Assembly (NCBI GenBank): GCA_045577475.1
Contig: JAZNIM010000174.1
Coordinates: forward strand, 1-8,403
Origin: UMGS1387 sp045577475
GTDB lineage: Bacteria > Bacillota > Clostridia > Oscillospirales > CAG-382
Length of the DNA: 8,403 nt
Reading direction: 5' to 3'
A program made the translations under genes and the position numbers. Below are positions 1 through 6,600 of the stretch, piece after piece. The notes beneath the pieces were generated by a model. That model ran no database searches. It was given only the letters and a program-made list of their open reading frames with translations, and was not told where the DNA came from. How positions within the stretch are numbered: the first letter of the stretch is position 1; every line of letters begins with the position of its first letter.

Positions 1-464
1 ACTATAACCGGTCGTCCGAATATAACACCTCTTATCTTTGCCGCTTTTATGCCTTCTTCCTGCCGTTTCTTTATGTTCTCGCGTTCATTCTCTGCAACAA
101 AAGAGAGCACCTGCAGAACAAGGTCGGCAATGAATGTGCCCATCAAATCCTTATATACTCTTGTATCGAGCAACGGCATATCTAAAACCACAACATCAAC
201 CTCCATTTCTTTTGTAATAATTCGCCATTGGTCCTGAATTTCCTTGTAATTTCTGCCGAGTCGGTCTATCGCTTTTACATATAGTAAATCTCCTTTCTTC
301 AGTAGTTTTGTAAGCCTGATATATTCAGGTCTGTTAAAATCCTTGCCGGATTGTTTATCAACAAAAATGTTTTCCGGCTCTATTCCAAGTCCCTGCATTT
401 CAAGAAGCTGTCTTGCTTCATTTTGGCCTACTGTCGAAACTCTTACGTATCCGTATATATTCAA
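1..464 (-). CDS. Serine recombinase (resolvase/invertase family), C-terminus cut by window edge
   Basis: This is the N-terminal catalytic domain of a small serine site-specific recombinase, which cuts and religates DNA through a serine-DNA covalent intermediate. The visible 154 residues begin M-NIYGYVRVST and carry Arg8 and Ser10 (nucleophile), Arg45, and the DRLGR block with Asp67, Arg68 and Arg71. These positions coincide with the classical gamma-delta resolvase numbering. The long helix region (VLQVLSFVAENEREN) and the terminal FGRP motif are present. The helix-turn-helix DNA-binding domain that normally follows FGRP lies beyond base 1. The start is a TTG at 462-464, chosen because GGGAGG sits 8 nt upstream (473-478) and the frame then begins exactly at the family's usual N-terminus. 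Family assignment is firm. Whether it acts as a resolvase, an invertase or an element-specific recombinase cannot be told from this fragment. Confidence 0.93.
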   Translation of the reverse strand, partial: MNIYGYVRVSTVGQNEARQLLEMQGLGIEPENIFVDKQSGKDFNRPEYIRLTKLLKKGDLLYVKAIDRLGRNYKEIQDQWRIITKEMEVDVVVLDMPLLDTRVYKDLMGTFIADLVLQVLSFVAENERENIKKRQEEGIKAAKIRGVIFGRPVI

Positions 465-498
465 TGTTTTTTCCTCCCGGATAAAAATCAATGAATAT

Positions 499-507
499 AT
501 TATACCA
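499..507 (-). promoter_or_regulatory. Extended -10 promoter of the recombinase gene
   Basis: On the minus strand TGGTATAAT is an extended -10 element (TATAAT at 499-504, TG at 506-507). It lies about 35 nt upstream of the TTG start. No good -35 is seen at the right distance, which is common for extended -10 promoters. Confidence 0.6.
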
Positions 508-587
508 TTTAGGCTTTTTCAAAAAATCAGAACCAAGAACCGATTCAGAAAATACAATAGGGATACTACCATCAAAAAAAGTCAATC

Positions 588-600
588 GCTCCACCTCTAA
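588..600 (+). repeat. 13-bp repeat copy 1 (GCTCCACCTCTAA)
   Basis: This is identical to the copy at 730-742, and its last 12 bases plus the next G are exactly inverted at 656-668. It also overlaps a local 8-bp hairpin (ATCGCTCC 585-592 with GGAGCGAT 606-613). The copies lie upstream of a serine recombinase gene, where recombination sites for this family commonly sit, so they are candidate subsites. That role is inference. Confidence 0.7.
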
Positions 601-655
601 GAGCAGGAGCGATATACATCGAGGCAAACATCGTTAAAGCCAGTAATTGCAAGGG

Positions 656-668
656 CTTAGAGGTGGAG
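656..668 (-). repeat. 13-bp repeat copy 2, inverted
   Basis: CTTAGAGGTGGAG is the exact reverse complement of 589-601. The pair forms a 13-bp perfect inverted repeat with a 54-nt spacer. Confidence 0.7.
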
Positions 669-729
669 ATATGAGGTGAATTTCTAATATCAAAATTATA
701 GCCTTTTGATGTTTTATAATATTGGTGCA

Positions 730-742
730 GCTCCACCTCTAA
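730..742 (+). repeat. 13-bp repeat copy 3 (GCTCCACCTCTAA)
   Basis: This is a direct repeat of 588-600, 142 bp away. It lies just beyond the terminator that ends the leftward transcript from 1187. Confidence 0.7.
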
Positions 743-745
743 ATC

Positions 746-780
746 ATAAAAAACGCCCTGAAAGATATCACTTTCAAGGC
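746..780 (-). terminator. Intrinsic terminator ending the leftward transcript
   Basis: GCCTTGAAAG (780-771) pairs with CTTTCAGGGC (764-755) across a 6-nt loop, with one G-U pair on the minus-strand RNA. A run of six T (752-747) follows. On the plus strand the stem has a C-A mismatch but is followed by ACTTTTT, so weak bidirectional activity is possible. Confidence 0.75.
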
Positions 781-986
781 ACTTTTTCCATTTTATTTGG
801 TGCTACGCAGTATAGTTGTGTTTCGCAAGATTTCCGTTTTCACTCAGATACTTTTATAAACAATTTGATATGTAGCAGCAGTCTTTTTCGCATCTGCAAT
901 TCGTGTATTTCTCTACGCCATTTTTACTCCATTTTCGTATGGAGTAGCATAGAGATATATGAACTTATAATTTGGTTGGTTGTGCG

Positions 987-1034
987 AAAAAACACGCCAC
1001 ATCAAGCTTTATAGGCATTTATAGGAATATGTGG
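987..1034 (-). terminator. Possible attenuator hairpin in the leftward leader
   Basis: On the minus strand CCACAT (1034-1029) can pair with ATGTGG (1002-997), followed by CGTG and six T (992-987). The stem is only 6 bp with a 26-nt loop, so it would be a weak terminator. Its place just after a tiny ORF fits an attenuator. Confidence 0.35.
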
Positions 1035-1049
1035 AGATATGAAAAATGG

Positions 1050-1076
1050 TTAATGACCAACTATACCTAATTTCAT
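1050..1076 (-). CDS. Possible 8-codon leader peptide (MKLGIVGH)
   Basis: An ATG at 1076 opens an 8-codon frame ending in TAA. A strong Shine-Dalgarno AAAGGAG (1095-1089) lies 12 nt upstream, slightly far but usable. It sits between a large stem-loop and an attenuator-like hairpin, the usual place for a regulatory leader peptide. The same site could drive an even shorter frame (MKKR) starting at 1087, but that ATG is only 1 nt from the Shine-Dalgarno. Translation is not demonstrated. Confidence 0.25.
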   Translation of the reverse strand: MKLGIVGH

Positions 1077-1101
1077 CTTTTTTTCATTCTCCTTTGTTTT
1101 A

Positions 1102-1177
1102 CGCGGTTTTCGGGGTGTTTGAAAGTGCTTTTCTCACCAATTTTTTTGAAAACACATTTTTTGGCGAAAAAACCGCG
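1102..1177 (-). promoter_or_regulatory. Large stem-loop at the 5' end of the leftward leader
   Basis: CGCGGTTTT-TT-CG (1177-1165) pairs with CGAAAACCGCG (1112-1102) apart from a 2-nt bulge. Inside it GTGTTT (1155-1150) pairs with AAACAC (1120-1115). The structure begins about 10 nt after the predicted transcription start and ends about 7 nt before the Shine-Dalgarno. Confidence 0.55.
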
Positions 1178-1193
1178 CGTTCGAGTTCAATCT

Positions 1194-1222
1194 ATTGTAT
1201 CACAGAGCAAGTGTTTAGTCAA
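1194..1222 (-). promoter_or_regulatory. Strong leftward sigma-A-type promoter
   Basis: On the minus strand TTGACT (1222-1217) and TACAAT (1199-1194) are separated by exactly 17 bp. The predicted start is near 1187. It is downstream of the fic gene and separated from it by that gene's terminator, so it is an independent unit. Confidence 0.75.
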
Positions 1223-1245
1223 TGAGAAATTGTGAATTTAACGGC

Positions 1246-1286
1246 AATAAAAAGCCAGGGCAAATGTCTTCCCGTTTTGCTATGGC
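1246..1286 (-). terminator. Probable terminator of the fic gene
   Basis: Nine bases past the fic stop, GCCA (1286-1283) pairs with TGGC (1257-1254), and inside it GCAAA (1280-1276) pairs with TTTGC (1264-1260) across an 11-nt loop. TTTTTATT (1253-1246) follows. The stem has a 2x2 internal loop and is moderate in strength. Confidence 0.55.
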
Positions 1287-1294
1287 GCTTTGCA

Positions 1295-2287
1295 TTATTT
1301 TTTGATATATCTCTGATTTCTGCTTTGCGGTTTGTCGGGAATAGTCATCTGAATAAGATCCAGTTTCAGTGCCGGGTGCAGATAATGACGCCTTATGGTT
1401 TCTTTTGATTTTAGTCCGAGAAGGTCCATAAGACTTGCCAATGTATAGGGAGTATCGTATTCCATAACATCGAGCAATCTCTTTACATACTCTGAAACAT
1501 TTTCATCTGATGTCGCAGAAGACTCGGCAATTTCCGAGAGTATTTTATCTATCTGCTCCAGCATAAACACTATAAAAGTATCAGAGTCGCCTTCTATATG
1601 ACACTTTGCAATAGCATCGTAATATTCGCTCTGAAACTTTTCTATCTGGCTTTCAATCGGGATGTATTCAAATACAGGTTTCCACTTTGATAAAAAAGCC
1701 GTGTGCCAGAGTCTTGCCATTCTTCCGTTACCGTCTGAAAACGGGTGAATAAATACAAATTCATAGTGAAATACCGCCGACATCATAAGCGGGTGAACTT
1801 TGTCTTTTGCTTCGTTGAGCCAGGCAAAGAGGTTGCCCATAAGTTCAGGAACAAACTTTGCAGGCGGTGCCATAAATATGCACTCATCGCCGTTGAAAAC
1901 GCCTTCTTCACCCGAGCGGAATTTACCCGACTCGTCTATAAAAAACTTTGTCATTATTCCGTGAATTTTCAGCATATCCTTCAAGTCAAACGGGTTAATG
2001 CTTGGCAGTTCTTCATACGCCGCATAGGCGTTTTTAACATCCTGCGCGTCTTTCTGCTCACCGAGTACAAGTTTTCCGTTGATAACATCTCTAACCTGTC
2101 CGATGGTCAAAGAGTTTGCTTCAATGCGGAGTGAAGAATGAATTGACTTGATTCTGTTGTTCTTTCGTAGATGCGGCTTGTTTTCAAGGTTGCTTGTGAC
2201 GCTTATTTTTCCGACCTTTTCAGAGATGCTTGCAACAAGCGACAGCATCTCATTTGTTATTGTAAACGGAGGTGTGTATTTTTCCAT
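1295..2287 (-). CDS. Fic-domain protein (probable AMP transferase, class II-type) with C-terminal winged helix
   Basis: Fic proteins usually transfer AMP from ATP to a hydroxyl side chain of a target protein. In this 330-residue protein the catalytic loop is the full canonical motif HPFSDGNGR at residues 181-189, with His181 as the catalytic base and Asp185, Asn187 and Arg189 for metal and phosphate binding. The flap preceding it contains FMAPPAKFVPELM (138-150). An N-terminal segment SLRIEAN (52-58) occupies the place of the inhibitory helix motif [S/T]xxxE[G/N]. Glu56 is conserved, but Ala follows it where Gly or Asn is usual. Residues about 265-330 look like a winged helix (TLASLMDLLGLKSKETIRRHYLHPAL), so DNA binding or autoregulation is plausible. 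I chose the ATG at 2287 because AAAGGTGA lies just upstream; the earlier ATG at 2302 has no ribosome-binding site. It is a single-gene unit with its own promoter and terminator. The target is unknown, and no toxin or antitoxin partner is adjacent. Confidence 0.92.
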   Translation of the reverse strand: MEKYTPPFTITNEMLSLVASISEKVGKISVTSNLENKPHLRKNNRIKSIHSSLRIEANSLTIGQVRDVINGKLVLGEQKDAQDVKNAYAAYEELPSINPFDLKDMLKIHGIMTKFFIDESGKFRSGEEGVFNGDECIFMAPPAKFVPELMGNLFAWLNEAKDKVHPLMMSAVFHYEFVFIHPFSDGNGRMARLWHTAFLSKWKPVFEYIPIESQIEKFQSEYYDAIAKCHIEGDSDTFIVFMLEQIDKILSEIAESSATSDENVSEYVKRLLDVMEYDTPYTLASLMDLLGLKSKETIRRHYLHPALKLDLIQMTIPDKPQSRNQRYIKK

Positions 2288-2304
2288 AGAATCACCTTTC
2301 ATAC

Positions 2305-2324
2305 GTATTATCTTGCGTATTATC
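2305..2324 (-). repeat. Iteron pair downstream of the fic -10 (2 x GATAATAC)
   Basis: GATAATAC occurs at 2324-2317 and 2312-2305 on the minus strand, 12 bp apart. It overlaps the predicted fic transcription start and 5' untranslated region. ATACGTAT (2301-2308) at the edge is a perfect palindrome. Confidence 0.7.
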
Positions 2325-2327
2325 TAT

Positions 2328-2356
2328 ATTATACTATATTAATTTCCAAAAATCAA
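2328..2356 (-). promoter_or_regulatory. fic promoter
   Basis: On the minus strand TTGATT (2356-2351) and TATAAT (2333-2328) are separated by 17 bp. The predicted start is near 2321, about 35 nt before the chosen ATG. The promoter is flanked on both sides by GATAATAC repeat pairs. Confidence 0.75.
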
Positions 2357-2370
2357 TAGATTTATCATAA

Positions 2371-2390
2371 GTATTATCATAAGTATTATC
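2371..2390 (-). repeat. Iteron pair upstream of the fic -35 (2 x GATAATAC)
   Basis: GATAATAC occurs at 2390-2383 and 2378-2371, again 12 bp apart, each followed by TTAT. A degenerate third unit (6 of 8 bases) continues the 12-bp phase at 2366-2359. The same orientation and period as the pair at 2305-2324 suggest one regulator binding both sides of the promoter. Confidence 0.7.
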
Positions 2391-2428
2391 TTTTTTTGAA
2401 GGCAACAAAAACGCAGTATCATGTCGTG

Positions 2429-2458
2429 TTGACAAATGGTAGCCACATATGTTATCAT
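2429..2458 (+). promoter_or_regulatory. Promoter of the metallophosphoesterase gene
   Basis: TTGACA (2429-2434, perfect) and TATCAT (2453-2458, 5 of 6) are separated by 18 bp. The predicted start near 2465 lies after the ATG at 2449, which excludes that ATG as the main translation start. Confidence 0.7.
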
Positions 2459-2484
2459 TAAAAAAATGCCGGAGGTGTGAAATC

Positions 2485-3540
2485 GTGAAATTTATATTAA
2501 AAGTGTTTTTTGTAATTGCCGTAATGATGGCGGTGACGGGATGTAAAAATGAAAAAGAGGTGCCGCCAAAGGATGCGGCAACAGAAAATGCAGCTGAATC
2601 TGCTGTGCTGAAGCAGACGGCAAAAGTCAAACCTGAGGATGCGGACGGAGTTTTTTCTATCGCCGTAATTCCCGATACTCAGCAGGAGGTCATTGGCAAA
2701 AACGCAACAGAGGGCAAGCTTTTTTTAAACCGCACAAGCTGGCTTGTTGATAATAAAGATGAACTGGATCTTCGATGCGTTGTTCATACGGGGGACGTAG
2801 TAAACTGGGGAAACGAGGACAGAGCACAGCTTGATATAGCGGCAGAGGCAATGTCGGTTCTTCCAAAGGCTGGTATTCCGACGGCTTTGTGCCTTGGAAA
2901 TCATGACACTGCAGCTGTGGGTGTGGGAGGCGGTGCAGCGGATCCTTCCAATACACGTACAAGAGTAAGGGATACAACTGCATTCAATGAATATTTTACT
3001 CTTGATACTTACAGCAAGCTAAGACCCGAAACAGACGGAATAATTGATAATACGGTTATGAGGTTCAAAGCGGGCGGTGCAAGATGGCTGGTTGTTTGTC
3101 TTGAGCTTTGGCCGAGAGAAGAAATTGTTGAATGGGCACAAAGGCAGATTGAGAACCGACCTGACCACAACGTAATTGTTGCAACACATTCCTATCTGAC
3201 AGGCGACGGAGGTATTTTGCAGAATAACGGCGGATACGGTGCAACTTCACCGCAATACCTTTACGATAACCTGATAAAGAAATACGAAAACATTAAATTT
3301 GTTCTTTGCGGACACACGGGTACTTCGCTTGTAAGAGAGGATATCGGCAATAACGGCAACAAAATAGTAACGCTTCTTGGGGCTTTTCACAGAAATGACA
3401 AAAATCCCGTAAAAATCGTAAATATAGATGTAAATAACGGTAAGGCTTACGGATATGTTTATTCTCCGATAGATGAACACCGTATGGAACAGCATGATTT
3501 TGAGGTTGAAGGCTTGGATTTTATAAAAATTCAACAGTGA
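2485..3540 (+). CDS. Lipoprotein calcineurin-like metallophosphoesterase
   Basis: This is a 351-residue phosphoesterase anchored outside the membrane as a lipoprotein. The signal sequence (residues 1-19) ends in a lipobox, VTG-Cys20, and a charged, Ala-rich linker follows to about residue 54. The dinuclear-metal motifs appear in order: PDTQ (Asp64, with Gln66 where DxH is usual), TGDVVNWG (Gly103-Asp104), LGNHD (138-141), ATHSYL (His235) and CGHTG (His277). The last motif reads GHTG instead of the common GHxH. The DTQ form is seen in a subset of secreted bacterial family members, so metal choice may differ, but the active site looks intact. The start is a GTG at 2485, 7 nt after GGAGGTG (2471-2477). 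The 2449 ATG lacks a ribosome-binding site and lies upstream of the predicted transcript. The next gene follows 108 bp later on the same strand, with no terminator evident between them. The substrate is unknown. Confidence 0.9.
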   Translation: MKFILKVFFVIAVMMAVTGCKNEKEVPPKDAATENAAESAVLKQTAKVKPEDADGVFSIAVIPDTQQEVIGKNATEGKLFLNRTSWLVDNKDELDLRCVVHTGDVVNWGNEDRAQLDIAAEAMSVLPKAGIPTALCLGNHDTAAVGVGGGAADPSNTRTRVRDTTAFNEYFTLDTYSKLRPETDGIIDNTVMRFKAGGARWLVVCLELWPREEIVEWAQRQIENRPDHNVIVATHSYLTGDGGILQNNGGYGATSPQYLYDNLIKKYENIKFVLCGHTGTSLVREDIGNNGNKIVTLLGAFHRNDKNPVKIVNIDVNNGKAYGYVYSPIDEHRMEQHDFEVEGLDFIKIQQ

Positions 3541-3577
3541 TGAAAAAACAACGGCAGAGCAAAAAATGGTAAATGGG

Positions 3578-3606
3578 TTGACAATTTTTTCGACAACAGC
3601 TATACT
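3578..3606 (+). promoter_or_regulatory. Promoter of the modular DUF4886 gene
   Basis: TTGACA (3578-3583, perfect) and TATACT (3601-3606, 5 of 6) are separated by 17 bp. The predicted start is near 3613, and AAAGGA at 3636-3641 precedes the ATG at 3649. The gene can be expressed alone as well as by read-through from the phosphoesterase. Confidence 0.8.
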
Positions 3607-3648
3607 AAACTCAGATATAATTGAATATTCTGCGAAAGGAATTATTTT

Positions 3649-6600
3649 ATGAAAAAAGCACTATCCTTGATTCTTATGCTGACAATGCTTGCTGTTGTAA
3701 TAAGCGGCTTTACGGCTGTTTTTGCGGCAGGACTTGCAAATGTAAGTGTCAGCGGCTACAAGACACCCACAGAAAACGGCGGTCTTTACGGAAAAGGTGC
3801 AGATGATTATGCACATGCTGCCACAGGTCTTGCAAAGTATTCCGTTATAATGACAACCACCGACGGCGATTTTGCGGATAAAAAGTATTTTGTTGTTGAC
3901 ATCAATTTTGCCCCTGTTGACAACACATCAAATCCGTCAATTACGCAGATGTCGGCTTCCGACAATATCGGAAACACACATATTGTGGGCAAGCTGTCCG
4001 CCGGACAGTATGCTGCAAACCGCTGGAATCATGCAAGAATGATTATTGAAGACAGCGATTACGAAACTATGATGGCAAACGGCAAGTCCCAGAAGTTTAC
4101 ACTGTATCTTAACGGTGTGCTCATTAAAGAAGATGTTCAGGCAAACAAGCACAGCTCGCTGTATGAAAAACAGTTCAAGGGTTTGCGTGTTATGTTTGGT
4201 ACGGATGACAGTGTAACAAGCCGTAAAACATATCTTGCTGACTTTGTGATGAGCGAAAGCGACACAAAAAATGCACCTGTTGTTGAAACACTTACAGCCT
4301 GGGGCGGTTATACTGTTGACGGGGATATTGTGAATTGTCTTGATACCGTTACCGCAGGAGATGTTCTGAGTGCAAACAGCGGTAAAAATGTAAAGATTTT
4401 CAAGAACGACGACTTTACGGCACTTGTGTCCGAAACGGATACTCTTGCAATGGGTAATGTTATTGTTGTAAAGTCCACGGACAATGTTTACAAGTATTAT
4501 ACCGTAAATTCTTCATCCTACGGTGAAACGGTTCTTGCACAGACAACCTCGTTCACTGACTTTAAGCTTGCTGTAGTTAACGGCGCAAAGACCGAAGCAA
4601 ACGGATTGGGTCTTAAAGCCTCCGATGATAAGGTTGTTGCTGTAAAGCCTTCTCCCGAAACGGCAACGGATACATATTTTCAGTATATTTGGGGCACCTC
4701 AGATTTTACAGCTTCACAGCCTTCAAGCGTGGCTGACTATTCCTGGGACAAAAAGTGCGGAGTTTTCACCGACTACCTTGTTATTGAAGCAAGCATATAT
4801 CCCGTTGATATCGAAACGGCGCTGATTGTTACCGACTACGGTACAATAATAGCAGATGATTTTTCTTCCTCGCTTGTATACGGTGCATGGAACAGAGTCA
4901 AGGTTGTAATTGACCGTACCCATACTACCAGCACAGACAACACAACAAAGGCAATGGTATACGTAAACGGAAAGCCTGCAACTTCTTCTTGGAAGTCAAC
5001 AAAATCTCTCGGTGAAACCTATACCACAGGCGGTAAGTACAAGGCAAAGAACGCAGTAAGATTCTGCCTGAGAAAGGGAGAGTCCTACGTTGACGATGTA
5101 CGTATATATGAAGCAAAGGCCTTGAGAGAGGTTGAAGCGGCTGAACTCCGGGACGGAGAAAATTACGACCTGTTTGAAGATAAAATTTATGTTCCCTATA
5201 AAGGGAAAATTACGTTATCCGACCTTGTATATGACAATGAAAAATTTACAGTTGTTGTATATAATGCAGATATGACAGAAACAGTTACGGAAGTTGCGCA
5301 GGACTGTGTTGTTGCACTTACAGGCAAGTCGGATGCGGCTTTAGAGCTTGGTCTTACATACAACGACTTGTATGCTTATTATACAGTAGCCGAAGGCAAG
5401 GAAAAGTACGAGCTTGTTACAAGCAATCCTGCTATGACAGGCAACTCAGGTACTACGGAAGGTGTGACGGGTGCCGTATTCGGCAACACATCGGGAACTG
5501 TTAAAAAGGTAACTGTAGCCAATGGCAATAACTTTTCCAACACCTCATGGAAAACTCCCAATCTCGGCATGCAGTACCTTGTTTGTGCAGTAAATGTTCT
5601 TCCTGACGAAAGTGTAAAATCCATAATGTTCGGCACAAACCAGCATGCCGCTATGTCAGGTGCTGCCATGAACGGAACTCACATCAAAAGCGGTGTGTGG
5701 AACAATATTGTGTTTGTATACGACATAACGGCAAATACCTCTGAACTTTATGTAAACGGTGTACTTACCTTTGCGGATTTTAAAGCAAAATACGTTAAAG
5801 GAACAAACGACTGTGTACGTTTTATTATAAACGGAAGCACTGATGCTGTTTGCTATATTGACGATTTTTACATGTATGAGTCTGTTTATGCTCCCGGTGT
5901 TGAAGAAGTAAAGGCACTTGCAGACGGTGTTACTAACGGCATTACGGTAAACAACGGTACATCAAAAATCACTCTTTACAGCGGAAAGACGGTGGGAGAT
6001 ATTGTTTCTCTTGCAGAGGATGCGGATGTTAAGGCATACGCTGATGCCGACTGCAAAACAGTTCTTGAAGACGGCGACACATTAACGGACACAAGCGTTA
6101 TTGTAATAACAAGCGGAGAATTCAAAGCATACACCGTTTATACCGTTTCTACCTACGGCGACAATGAAATCATGGTAATGGGTGACGGCTATGACGGAGT
6201 AGACACGGTGCTTGAAAGCGATGTTTACTTTACGGCACATGTAAAGGACGGCGGTGCACTTGTTGCAGCACAGTATGACGAAAAAGGCGTGCTGGTAAAG
6301 ATAGGTCTTGCACAGGATGAAGGCGACGCTGACCTTTCACTGAACTTCACACCCGATTCAGTTGACGGCTCAAAAATCAAGGCATTCCTCTTTGAAAGTG
6401 CAGGCAGTATAAAGCCTCTTTGCGAGCCTGTTGAGCTTAATTACAAAGAAATTATCGACATTCTGTTCCTTGGTAACAGCTACTCCATGGACGTTTCGTG
6501 GTATCTTGGAAACATAGCCAAGGCAGACGGCACTGCTATGAACATAAGTGTTCTCAATAAAGGCGGATGCCATCTGAGATATCATTACGACAACCGAGAG

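Larger units (their letters stand above)
746..1187 (-). ncRNA. Putative structured RNA or orphan leader with no downstream gene
   Basis: A consensus promoter (1194-1222) and an intrinsic terminator (746-780) delimit a minus-strand transcript of roughly 440 nt. No open frame in it exceeds a few tens of codons. In order from the 5' end it has a long interrupted stem (1165-1177 with 1102-1112), a Shine-Dalgarno AAAGGAG (1095-1089), an 8-codon ORF, an attenuator-like hairpin with T6 (1034-987), a 7-bp hairpin ACTCCAT/ATGGAGT (926-945) with extra outer pairing, and the final terminator. This order resembles leaders of inducible antibiotic-resistance genes (leader peptide plus attenuator), but no resistance gene follows. 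It could be an orphan leader after gene loss, or a stand-alone noncoding RNA. I do not recognise it as a known RNA family. Confidence 0.45.

Noticed and set aside
418..627. Minus-strand open frame of 69 codons upstream of the recombinase
   Set aside because: It overlaps the recombinase start, its promoter and ribosome-binding site, and it runs through the inverted repeats. No ribosome-binding site of its own is visible.
845..920. A 22-residue protein-like stretch (RNTRIADAKKTAATYQIVYKSI) on the minus strand in the leader
   Set aside because: It is preceded directly by a stop and has no start. It could be a gene remnant, but it is too short to support.
706..1014. Plus-strand open frame of 102 codons
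   Set aside because: It runs antisense through hairpins of the leftward leader, has no ribosome-binding site, resembles no family I know, and has an erratic composition.
2288..2302. ATG at 2302 as the fic start
   Set aside because: There is no Shine-Dalgarno before it, while AAAGGTGA stands just before the ATG at 2287.
2305..2390. GATAATAC repeats as a CRISPR array
   Set aside because: The units are 8 bp with 4-bp gaps and bracket a promoter. There are no long repeats, no regular spacers and no cas genes.
2449..2484. ATG at 2449 as the phosphoesterase start
   Set aside because: It overlaps the promoter -10 region, lacks a ribosome-binding site, and would put an extra polar stretch before the lipoprotein signal. 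The GTG at 2485 has GGAGGTG and gives a proper signal peptide.
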